This document shows, piece after piece, positions 1 to 5,763 of a stretch of 8,347 nt of DNA. A model generated the notes under the pieces. It saw only the letters and a program-made list of their open reading frames with translations. It was not told the DNA's origin and made no database searches. Every line of letters begins with the position of its first letter. Positions within the stretch are counted from its first letter, which is position 1. The DNA comes from Rickettsiales bacterium (GTDB lineage Bacteria; Pseudomonadota; Alphaproteobacteria; Rickettsiales; UBA3002), in the NCBI GenBank assembly GCA_947441895.1, contig CANEUT010000062.1:1-8347 (forward strand). Direction: 5' to 3'. A program made the translations under genes and the position numbers.

Positions 1-1
1 G

Positions 2-319
2 CACGATGATTACAAACGCGCCGGCGTGCCCATGCTGCCCGTCACGGCTGGTATTGCTTCCACCAAACGCCATATTTTTGTTTATACGCTGCTGATGATT
101 GCGGTGTCGTTGTCACCGGTGCTGGCGGGTTCGGGCCTTATTTACGCCGTGGGCGCATCGCTGCTTGGATTGAACTTTCTGCGCCATGCCATCATCGTGC
201 TGCGCAGCGACGAGCCCAAACTGGCCATGCGCATGTTTGGTTATTCCATTCTCTATTTGTTTGTCCTTTTTGCCCTGTTATTAATCGATCATTTTATGGG
301 AGCCCCCTATGGCACGTAG
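2..319 (+). CDS. ctaB: Protoheme IX farnesyltransferase (heme O synthase), C-terminal 105 residues
   Basis: Heme O synthase is an integral membrane prenyltransferase that attaches a farnesyl group to heme B, the first step towards heme A for the aa3 oxidase. The frame is open from the left edge, so the gene is cut off at its 5' end. The first visible residues read DDYKRAGVPMLPV, which matches the conserved motif of the CtaB/CyoE family following the last cytoplasmic loop. Three hydrophobic stretches follow (about residues 20-42, 43-62 and 72-95 of the fragment), agreeing with the last three transmembrane helices of this UbiA-superfamily fold. The stop TAG (317-319) lies inside the start of the next small gene, an 11-bp overlap that suggests translational coupling. 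Identification rests on the motif, the membrane pattern and the cox-cluster context. The family's aspartate-rich active-site motifs lie outside the window. Confidence 0.93.
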   Translation, partial: HDDYKRAGVPMLPVTAGIASTKRHIFVYTLLMIAVSLSPVLAGSGLIYAVGASLLGLNFLRHAIIVLRSDEPKLAMRMFGYSILYLFVLFALLLIDHFMGAPYGT

Positions 320-428
320 TGAAACCCATCGCCGCCAGCGCGGCAAAAACCTCTTTGTCCTTGGGGCATTGCTGCTTTTTATTGGGTCGATGTTCTATCT
401 CACCATTCTGAAAATCAGCGGCGCATAG
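309..428 (+). CDS. CoxF-like small single-span membrane protein of the cox cluster
   Basis: This 39-residue ORF begins MARSETHRRQRGKN. It has a basic N-terminus, one hydrophobic helix (about residues 15-33) and a short tail ILKISGA. Small proteins of this type, sometimes annotated CoxF, sit between ctaB and ctaG in many alphaproteobacterial oxidase operons and share a C-terminal pattern resembling FY-x-T-I-x-K. This one reads FYLTILK. Its biochemical role is not established as far as I know; location suggests a part in oxidase assembly at the inner membrane. The start is supported by GGGAG at 298-302, six bases before the ATG, and by an 11-bp overlap with the end of ctaB. Its stop TAG (426-428) is followed by only nine bases before the ctaG start, in the same reading frame. 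The assignment to a real gene is firmer than the family name. Confidence 0.8.
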   Translation: MARSETHRRQRGKNLFVLGALLLFIGSMFYLTILKISGA

Positions 429-437
429 GCGTCACCC

Positions 438-1007
438 ATGAATCATAACCGCACCCTTGTTCCCCTTATCGGCATCGCCCTTGGCATGCTCATGCTGGCC
501 TACGCCTCGGTGCCGCTTTACAAGCTTTTTTGTCAGGTCACGGGCTATGGCGGCACCACGCGTGAGGCGAGCGCCGTCAAACCCAGCAAACCAAACAACA
601 ACCGCATCATCACCGTGCGGTTCGACACCAGCACCGACCCCAAACTGCCATGGACATTTAAACCGGTCGAGCGCGAGGTCACCGTGCGCACCGGTGAGAA
701 CCGGCTGGTGGCCTTCACCGCCCACAATGATTCGGGCGTGGCCACCATGGGGCGTGCCACCTATAACGTGACCCCGTTCGCTGCGGGACGCTATTTCAAC
801 AAAATTCAGTGCTTCTGCTTTGAACAGCAACCGCTTGCCGCCAACCAGTCGGTCAACATGCCTGTGTCATTTTTCATCGACCCTGCCATGCTTGATGACC
901 CCGAACTGCGCGATGTGGCAAATATTACTTTATCTTACACGTTTTTTAGTTATGACAGTCGTAACCAATCAAAGCTGGGTCTTCGTTCATCCGCACTCGC
1001 TCCCTAG
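438..1007 (+). CDS. ctaG: Cytochrome c oxidase assembly protein CtaG (Cox11 family), copper chaperone
   Basis: Cox11/CtaG is a membrane-anchored copper protein that delivers copper to the CuB centre of oxidase subunit I on the periplasmic side. The 189-residue product has an N-terminal membrane anchor (about residues 7-25), the family motif VPLYKLFCQVTGYGGT at 25-40 with Cys32, and an immunoglobulin-like soluble domain. The copper-binding CFCF motif is at 125-128 (Cys125 and Cys127), within KIQCFCFEQQ, and a family-typical ITLSYTFF occurs near 163-170. Length agrees with the family. After LSYTFF the protein runs on for 19 polar residues (SYDSRNQSKLGLRSSALAP) that I do not recognise as family sequence, ending at the edge of the palindromic repeat that follows. 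The start ATG is preceded by an in-frame TAG (426-428), so no longer start is possible. The Shine-Dalgarno match is weak (TAGG at 426-429). Confidence 0.96.
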   Translation: MNHNRTLVPLIGIALGMLMLAYASVPLYKLFCQVTGYGGTTREASAVKPSKPNNNRIITVRFDTSTDPKLPWTFKPVEREVTVRTGENRLVAFTAHNDSGVATMGRATYNVTPFAAGRYFNKIQCFCFEQQPLAANQSVNMPVSFFIDPAMLDDPELRDVANITLSYTFFSYDSRNQSKLGLRSSALAP

Positions 1008-1008
1008 A

Positions 1009-1125
1009 GTTTGATGCGGGTGGATGAAATGCTAGGAGGCACTCTGCGCAGGAAGGGAATGTAGCAGCGCTACCTGACCGACCGAGCACGAGAGCCGACA
1101 ACGCAGTTCGCCTCCAGCATCAAAC
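1009..1125. repeat. Palindromic intergenic repeat, copy 1 (between ctaG and ctaE)
   Basis: This element fills almost the whole gap between ctaG and ctaE. Its outer arms are GTTTGATGC (1009-1017) and GCATCAAAC (1117-1125), a perfect 9-bp inverted repeat. Inside are GGAGGC (1035-1040) pairing with GCCTCC (1110-1115), CTGCG (1044-1048) pairing with CGCAG (1102-1106), and a central GTAGC (1061-1065) with GCTAC (1069-1073). Positions 1028-1108 are an 81-bp core whose reverse complement recurs at 1975-2055. The longest exact shared run is CGTGCTCGGTCGGTCA (seen here on the minus strand). No T-tract follows, so it does not look like a classical terminator. The ctaE ribosome-binding site begins at the base after the right arm. 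Confidence 0.88.
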
Positions 1126-1130
1126 GAGGA
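1126..1130 (+). promoter_or_regulatory. Ribosome-binding site of ctaE, abutting repeat copy 1
   Basis: GAGGA lies four bases upstream of the ctaE ATG (1135) and fixes that start. It begins directly after the right arm of the palindrome (ends 1125). A folded repeat would therefore sit against the ribosome docking site. Confidence 0.7.
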
Positions 1131-1134
1131 CAGT

Positions 1135-1953
1135 ATGAGCGGAAAAGTGACGCACCCCTATCATTTGGTCAACCCAAGCCCATGGCCCATTCTCACGGCC
1201 TTCAGCATGCTGCTTTTTGTTGTGGGCGCGGCATTTGCCCTGCACAAAGACCCCATCGGCTATTTTATTTTGGGCGCGGGCGTCATGGCCATCATCGCCT
1301 GCGTGTTTTTCTGGTGGCGCGATGTAATTCGTGAAGGCATTGCCGATAAAGCCCACACCGACCGTGTGCGCGTTGGGTTGCGCCTTGGCATGGCGTTCTT
1401 CATCACCTCGGAAGTGATGTTTTTTGTGGCCTTCTTCTGGGCCTATTTCAGCGCGGCCTGGTTCCCCCTCGCACCGCTGACCGATGTGTGGGACATTAAA
1501 GCGGGCGTGTGGCCGCCGGCTAACATCATCGCGTTTGACCCGTTTGATTTGCCGTTGCTAAACACGCTTATTCTGCTGCTCTCGGGCACCACCGTCACCT
1601 GGGCGCACCATGCGCTGCTGGAAAATAACCGCAAAGATTTGGCCGCCGGCCTTGCCTGCACCGTGGGCCTGGGCGTGTTTTTCAGCCTGTGCCAGGCGCT
1701 TGAATATAGCCATGCCGCCTTTGGTTTGAAGGATGGCAAATACGCCGCCACCTTCTATCTGGCCACCGGCTTTCACGGGCTACACGTCATGATCGGCACC
1801 GCGTTTCTGGCGGTTATGCTGGTGCGCACGCGTCGCGGCACCCTCACCGCCGAAGGCCATCTGGGCTTCGAATTCGCCGCCTGGTATTGGCACTTTGTCG
1901 ATGTGGTGTGGTTGTTCCTCTTCGTTGGCATCTACTGGATTACCTCCACCTAA
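1135..1953 (+). CDS. ctaE: Cytochrome c oxidase subunit III (aa3-type)
   Basis: Subunit III of the heme-copper oxidase core complex in the inner membrane stabilises subunit I and its proton uptake. The 272-residue product opens with HPYHLVNPSPWPI, a hallmark of the family. It also contains TSEVMFFVAFFWAYF (91-105, including the conserved Glu93), TLILLLSGTTVTWAHHALL (144-162), GFHGLHVMIGT (212-222) and a C-terminus with YWHFVDVVWLFLF (251-263). The hydrophobic pattern fits seven transmembrane helices and full length. The start is supported by GAGGA at 1126-1130. The gene lies between CtaG and DUF983 as in many alphaproteobacteria, but here both of its flanks are occupied by inverted copies of one palindromic repeat. 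Identification is essentially certain. Confidence 0.98.
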   Translation: MSGKVTHPYHLVNPSPWPILTAFSMLLFVVGAAFALHKDPIGYFILGAGVMAIIACVFFWWRDVIREGIADKAHTDRVRVGLRLGMAFFITSEVMFFVAFFWAYFSAAWFPLAPLTDVWDIKAGVWPPANIIAFDPFDLPLLNTLILLLSGTTVTWAHHALLENNRKDLAAGLACTVGLGVFFSLCQALEYSHAAFGLKDGKYAATFYLATGFHGLHVMIGTAFLAVMLVRTRRGTLTAEGHLGFEFAAWYWHFVDVVWLFLFVGIYWITST

Positions 1954-1954
1954 C

Positions 1955-2075
1955 TCATGAGTATTTCTATGGCCAACTGCGTCGTCATCTGCGTGCTCGG
2001 TCGGTCATGTAGCGCCGCTACACTTCCTCGCTGCGCGCGCCGACTCCTAGCATTTGCCACCTATAAACACTCATG
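1955..2075. repeat. Palindromic intergenic repeat, copy 2 (between ctaE and DUF983), inverted relative to copy 1
   Basis: The core at 1975-2055 is 81 bp, the same length as the core of copy 1 and similar to its reverse complement. Shared blocks are AACTGCGT at the left end, CGTGCTCGGTCGGTCA in the middle, the inner palindrome GTAGC (2009-2013) with GCTAC (2017-2021), and CTCCTAGCATTT at the right end. The outer arms are unlike those of copy 1 but complementary to each other. The left arm contains CATGAGTATTT just after the ctaE stop. The right arm ends in ACTCATG, and its last three bases are the start codon of the DUF983 gene. The longer arm pairing (about 18-20 bp) has a few mismatches and a 2-base bulge. 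No T-tract follows. Confidence 0.86.
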
Positions 2076-2444
2076 CTGACCGTACCCACGCGCAGCATTT
2101 TGCAGCAGATTATCCACCCGCGCTGCCCACGCTGCGGTGAGGGAAAGCTGTTCGCCTCCACCCTGAAAATTACCGACCGCTGCGCAGCATGCGGGCTTGA
2201 CCTCAGCAAGCATGATGCGGGTGATGGCCCCACGTTTTTTGTTATTCTTCTTGTGGGGTTTCTCATCACCGCTGGCGCCGTGGTGGTTGAGGTGAAATTT
2301 GCCCCTGCTTTATGGGTTCACGGGCTTATTTGGGTGCCACTCACCTTCATCAGCTGCATTGTTTTTCTGCGTATGTTTAAAATGCTGCTGGTGACGCTGG
2401 AATACCGCCTTGAAATTTTAAAGAGTGAAAAACCCAATGACTAG
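2073..2444 (+). CDS. DUF983 family zinc-ribbon membrane protein
   Basis: This 123-residue protein belongs to the DUF983 family, which is commonly encoded in alphaproteobacterial cox operons next to ctaE and SURF1. Its molecular role is unknown to me. The N-terminal half carries two CxxC knuckles, CPRC at 18-21 within RCPRCGEGKLF and CAAC at 37-40 within RCAACGLDLS, which would form a zinc ribbon. These are followed by the family motif DAGDGPTFFVI (48-58). Two transmembrane helices follow (about 56-77 and 82-102), then a charged tail. The start ATG (2073) is preceded by an in-frame TAA (2064-2066), so it cannot begin earlier. It lies inside the right arm of repeat copy 2 and has no recognisable Shine-Dalgarno sequence. 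Its stop overlaps the SURF1 start by eight bases. Confidence 0.93.
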   Translation: MLTVPTRSILQQIIHPRCPRCGEGKLFASTLKITDRCAACGLDLSKHDAGDGPTFFVILLVGFLITAGAVVVEVKFAPALWVHGLIWVPLTFISCIVFLRMFKMLLVTLEYRLEILKSEKPND

Positions 2445-3153
2445 TTTCCTGCAAAAATTCAACCGCCCACGTCCGGTAGCGCTTATTCTTTTCATCAGCG
2501 CGTTTTGCCTCACCGCCGGTTTGGGCACGTGGCAAGTTCAGCGTTTGCAGTGGAAAGAGGGCCTCATCGCCGCCATTGCCGATGCCGCCAAAAACCCGCC
2601 CATCACGCAGCTTCCGGTCGATGATGCCGCGCTGAACCAACTGCAATTTGTGCACGCCAAACTAAGCGGCACATGGCTGGGCAACACCGAATTCCACCTC
2701 ACCCCGCGCTATTTCCACGGCACCTTCGGATACAGCATCATCAGCCCGTTTAAGCTGGCCGATGGTCGCATTCTGCTGGTGACGCGCGGCTGGGTGCCCG
2801 CCGCCAAAAAGCAGGCGGACACGCGGCCCGAAACCGCGGTGAAGGGCAAGGCCACCCTCACCGGCATTTTACGCGTGGGCAGCGAGCGCAACCCGTTTAT
2901 GCCCGATAACCAGCCCGAGAAAAATGTATGGTTCGGGCGCGATGTGGCGCAAATGGCCGAACATGCCAAGCTGGAACGCGTGCTGCCAATCATGATGGAC
3001 GCGATTGGCGAGCAGGATAAAAAAATTCTGCCCGTGCCATCCGACGGCAGCATTAAACTGACCAACGACCATTTCAGCTATGTGCTGACATGGTATGGCG
3101 TGGCGCTGGGCACGCTGGTGATTTTTGTGCTGTCGCACCGGAGAAAATCCTAG
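2437..3153 (+). CDS. surf1: SURF1 family cytochrome c oxidase assembly protein
   Basis: SURF1 (Shy1 in yeast) is an inner-membrane assembly factor that helps place heme a in oxidase subunit I. From ATG 2437 the product has 238 residues, the usual length. It has a first transmembrane helix (about 13-31) followed by the family signature GTWQVQRLQWKEGLI, a periplasmic domain containing LSGTWL and RGWVPA, and a second helix preceded by NDHFSYVLTWYG near 210-221. This is the typical two-helix hairpin topology of the family. A longer form from GTG 2425 (242 residues) is possible, but it lacks a ribosome site and adds nothing conserved. The chosen ATG overlaps the DUF983 stop by 8 bp, suggesting coupled translation, with AAAGAG (2420-2425) as a loosely spaced site. 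It is the last gene of the oxidase block before a reverse-strand gene. Confidence 0.95.
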   Translation: MTSFLQKFNRPRPVALILFISAFCLTAGLGTWQVQRLQWKEGLIAAIADAAKNPPITQLPVDDAALNQLQFVHAKLSGTWLGNTEFHLTPRYFHGTFGYSIISPFKLADGRILLVTRGWVPAAKKQADTRPETAVKGKATLTGILRVGSERNPFMPDNQPEKNVWFGRDVAQMAEHAKLERVLPIMMDAIGEQDKKILPVPSDGSIKLTNDHFSYVLTWYGVALGTLVIFVLSHRRKS

Positions 3154-3155
3154 TC

Positions 3156-3220
3156 TTTGTCATTCCCGCGTAGGCGGGAATCTCCTTGAAGTAGATCCCT
3201 GCTTTCGCAGGGATGACAAA
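3156..3220. repeat. GTCATTCC-type palindromic repeat between convergent genes (two hairpins inside outer arms)
   Basis: Outer arms TTTGTCAT (3156-3163) and ATGACAAA (3213-3220) are perfectly complementary. Between them are two perfect 8-bp hairpins, ATTCCCGC (3162-3169) with GCGGGAAT (3174-3181) and ATCCCTGC (3195-3202) with GCAGGGAT (3207-3214). The general form, GTCATTCCCGC...GGGAATC...GATCCC...GGGATGAC, is a type of dispersed repeat seen in many proteobacterial genomes. It lies in the 106-bp gap between the convergent surf1 and the reverse gene. It could stop transcription from both sides, but no T-run follows either hairpin, so a terminator role is inference. Confidence 0.88.
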
Positions 3221-3259
3221 ACAGCCTTAGCATAGCCCAGATCGCTGGCGGGTTAGTCC

Positions 3260-4321
3260 CTATCTCAATGCAAAAGCTGGATCGTTTCGAATTTTATTAA
3301 GCAGATTCGTTGGCTTAATTTCGCCAGATTTCATGTCATAGATAAAAAGGTCAAATGTGCTGGGCTCTGTAATATTGGCCACAAATGTAACAATCGATCC
3401 ATCATAAGAAACACATGAAAACATCATGGTACTCTGAGCATCTGTAATCTGCATAACGGCATCGTTATCTATTTTGTACAACTCTCGATGGATTTTTCCA
3501 TCCACCGTGGGCTGATCAGATGGAACCCGCATAAAAACTATTTCTTTTCCCCCCTTGGAAGCAGAAAGGTAACCAAAAGCACCTCTACCATTCAGCATAG
3601 TGCCTTTGATCTTCACTTCTTCTGCTTCTGAGAAAAGTTTTGGCATACCCCCAAAGGTCAACTGATAGGATGCGAAGGGTCCCAAATGCAATTCCAGCGC
3701 ATGTCTCTTTTGCATTTCAAAGTTTCGTGGGCCAATTGCCTCGAAAAGCACCTCTGTCTGCCCAATAAAAAAGGGTTTTACTATAAGACCAAACCCATTT
3801 TCTTTATTATTTAGAATTACTTTTTCTGTGCCAGTTTTGGGGTCGAGCAAAATAAGACCATATAAACCAGAACCATTGACATAGAGCACCTTGCCAGTGC
3901 CCGGTTGATATACAGGCGCCACTCTACCTTTTGGCCCCTCAGGGGTGAGGGGCGTTACCTTTAGGGTCGCTAGATTAACCTCTGCAATTTGATTGCTATC
4001 AATATTGGGATTGCCAATGCCAACCAGAACATTTTTACCGTCATAAGAGAAACTGGGTTTGCGCAGCTCTCTGCCTGGGGGGTTGGGGACGCGTGTTAGT
4101 TTGCTACTACGCAAATCAACAAACCCAACACCTGTTGGGCCTTTACCCTCCTTATTGTCGGTATATTCAAAGGCAATGATTTTGCCATCTGGCGATGGGG
4201 CAATATTAGTAAAATTGATGCCTTGCGGCCCGTGTTTTGCCCATTCTGGCACGTAAGCCTCCGCAGTGGATGTGAAACCAACCACGCAGCACAGCAGCAA
4301 AAACTGAAACACCTTCCTCAT
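3260..4321 (-). CDS. Exported beta-propeller-like (TolB/PD40-type) protein of unknown function
   Basis: I recognise a fold type but not a specific gene. The 353-residue product starts with a clear signal peptide (MRKVFQFLLLCCVVGF, predicted cleavage after AEA at residue 22), so it is probably periplasmic or secreted. The mature part shows repeated units of the PD40/TolB beta-propeller kind: APSPDGKIIAFEY (41-53), FSYDGKNVLVGI (91-102), GTGKVLYVNGSGLYGLILLD (141-160), SKGGKEIVFMRV (255-266) and VSYDGSIVTFVAN (304-316). Each is followed by a strand such as IAEVNLATLKVTPLT or LFIYDMKSGEIKPT. No catalytic domain follows, so it is not an obvious peptidase. The ATG has GGGGGA upstream on the minus strand. 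Composition is clearly AT-richer than the neighbours: I counted 23/60 and 27/60 G+C in two lines (3301-3360, 3841-3900) against 40/60 in thrC (4621-4680). With its reverse orientation, that suggests later acquisition. Confidence 0.82.
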   Translation of the reverse strand: MRKVFQFLLLCCVVGFTSTAEAYVPEWAKHGPQGINFTNIAPSPDGKIIAFEYTDNKEGKGPTGVGFVDLRSSKLTRVPNPPGRELRKPSFSYDGKNVLVGIGNPNIDSNQIAEVNLATLKVTPLTPEGPKGRVAPVYQPGTGKVLYVNGSGLYGLILLDPKTGTEKVILNNKENGFGLIVKPFFIGQTEVLFEAIGPRNFEMQKRHALELHLGPFASYQLTFGGMPKLFSEAEEVKIKGTMLNGRGAFGYLSASKGGKEIVFMRVPSDQPTVDGKIHRELYKIDNDAVMQITDAQSTMMFSCVSYDGSIVTFVANITEPSTFDLFIYDMKSGEIKPTNLLNKIRNDPAFALR

Positions 4322-4379
4322 CCCATTCCCCCATCATCTGGCCGTGACAGCCAGCGCATCTTAGGCTAAACAACCGGCC
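4322..4379. other. 58-bp divergent intergenic region between the reverse gene and thrC
   Basis: This short gap must hold the promoter of the reverse-strand gene and probably one for thrC, because the reverse gene separates thrC from the cox block. I found no convincing -35/-10 pair on either strand. There is a GGGGGA ribosome-site candidate for the reverse gene, but no Shine-Dalgarno match within the usual distance of the thrC ATG. Confidence 0.5.
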
Positions 4380-5759
4380 ATGCATTATATTTCCACACGC
4401 GGGGCTGCCCCCAAGGTTGATTTCAAGAACGCATTGCTGGCCGGCCTCGCCAGCGACGGCGGGCTCTATGTGCCTGAGGTGATTCCGGCCTTGTCGCCGC
4501 AGCAAATCAGTAGCTTAGCCACATTATCCTACCCTGAACTGGCCGTGGAAATCATGGAGCCCTTCATGGGTGATTGCTTCAGCCGTGAGCAATTACGCAG
4601 CATGGTGAACGCGGCCTATGGCAGCTTCCGCCACGCCGCCATTGCCCCCATGGCGCAGCTTTCCGCCAACCATTTCGTGCTGGAATTGTTCCACGGCCCC
4701 ACCTTGGCCTTTAAAGACTTTGCACTGCAGTTGCTGGGCCATTTGCTGGAAGCGTCCCTCGCCGCGGATGGCAAACGCGCCACCATTTTGGGCGCCACCT
4801 CAGGCGACACGGGTTCCGCCGCCATTGCGGGCTGCATGGGCCGCAAAAACCTCGATATTATTATTCTCTACCCCGAGGGTCGCACGTCCGACGTGCAGCG
4901 CCGCCAGATGACCACGCTGAACGAGAAAAACATCCACGCCCTCGCCGTCAATGGCACGTTTGATGATTGTCAGGACATGGTGAAAACCATGTTCAGTGAC
5001 GCGGAATATCGCGCTGAACATCAACTTTTGGCGGTCAATTCCATCAATTTCGCGCGGGTTTTGGCGCAAATCGTTTATTATTTCTATGCCGCGTTGCGTT
5101 TGGGCGCGCCCGCGCAAACCATCAACTTCACCGTGCCCACCGGCAATTTTGGCGATATTTATGCGGGCTACCTGGCCCGCGCCATGGGTCTGCCCATCGG
5201 CAAACTGGTCATCGCCACCAACCGCAACGACATTCTGGCTCGCTGCGTAGCCACGGGCGAATACGCCATGCAGGGCGTGCATCCATCGCTTTCCCCCAGC
5301 ATGGATATCGAGATTTCCAGCAACTTTGAGCGTTTGCTGTTCGACCTGTATGGACGCGACGGTGCAAAACTGAGTGCAGATATGGCCGAATTCCGCAAAA
5401 CCAAATCGCTCAAGCTAACCCCATCGCAACACGCCGATTTGCAAGCCATTTTCGCTGCCCACACCACCGATGATGCAGCGACATTGGCTTGCATTAAAAA
5501 TACGTTCGCCCGGAGCGGCACGCTCCTCGACCCGCACACCGCCTGCGGGGTGGATGCCAGCGAGCAGTTGCGCTTAAGCGGCACCACGGTGACACTTGCC
5601 ACGGCGCACCCGGCGAAGTTTCCGGATGCGGTGCGCGAAGCGACCGGCATTACCCCGCCGCTGCCCGCGCATTTGGCCGATTTATATGAGCGCGCAGAAA
5701 AAATAACGCCCATGGCGCGTGACGTGGAGACATTAAAACAGTATATCAATTCACTTTAA
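4380..5759 (+). CDS. thrC: Threonine synthase
   Basis: Threonine synthase is a cytosolic PLP enzyme that converts O-phosphohomoserine to threonine, the last step of threonine biosynthesis. The 459-residue product begins MHYISTRG and shows the family N-terminus (ASDGGLYVPE, 24-33). The PLP-binding lysine is in LAFKDFALQ at Lys112, SGDTGSAA follows at 141-148, and NFGDIYAG occurs in the middle. Its length and features match the bacterial ThrC subgroup rather than the shorter archaeal/plant-type enzyme. The start at 4380 gives the standard N-terminus but has no good Shine-Dalgarno sequence. Many alphaproteobacteria have thrC downstream of SURF1 and upstream of an M16 peptidase; here the reverse gene interrupts that run. 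No leader peptide or attenuator is visible in the 58 bp upstream. Confidence 0.97.
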   Translation: MHYISTRGAAPKVDFKNALLAGLASDGGLYVPEVIPALSPQQISSLATLSYPELAVEIMEPFMGDCFSREQLRSMVNAAYGSFRHAAIAPMAQLSANHFVLELFHGPTLAFKDFALQLLGHLLEASLAADGKRATILGATSGDTGSAAIAGCMGRKNLDIIILYPEGRTSDVQRRQMTTLNEKNIHALAVNGTFDDCQDMVKTMFSDAEYRAEHQLLAVNSINFARVLAQIVYYFYAALRLGAPAQTINFTVPTGNFGDIYAGYLARAMGLPIGKLVIATNRNDILARCVATGEYAMQGVHPSLSPSMDIEISSNFERLLFDLYGRDGAKLSADMAEFRKTKSLKLTPSQHADLQAIFAAHTTDDAATLACIKNTFARSGTLLDPHTACGVDASEQLRLSGTTVTLATAHPAKFPDAVREATGITPPLPAHLADLYERAEKITPMARDVETLKQYINSL

Positions 5760-5763
5760 CCAC

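Noticed and set aside
1009..1125. The palindromes as a CRISPR array, tRNA or insertion-sequence ends
   Set aside because: There are no regularly spaced direct repeats, no cloverleaf, and no transposase within the window; the 819-bp segment between the inverted copies is ctaE, not a mobility gene.
2425..2436. GTG at 2425 as the SURF1 start, adding four residues
   Set aside because: There is no ribosome-binding site at a suitable distance. ATG 2437 overlaps the DUF983 stop in the usual coupled manner and gives a normal SURF1 N-terminus.
3162..3214. The two 8-bp hairpins as Rho-independent terminators
   Set aside because: Neither is followed by a T-run on either strand, so I list the stretch as a repeat and leave termination as a possibility.
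3260..4321. The reverse gene as TolB or as a prolyl-oligopeptidase-type enzyme
   Set aside because: There is no TolB N-terminal domain pattern, no tol-pal neighbours, and no hydrolase domain or GxSxG nucleophile motif after the propeller-like repeats.
5168..5749. A 193-residue minus-strand open frame within thrC
   Set aside because: It is antisense to a clearly conserved threonine synthase, with a Ser/Ala/Arg-rich low-information product, so a shadow frame.
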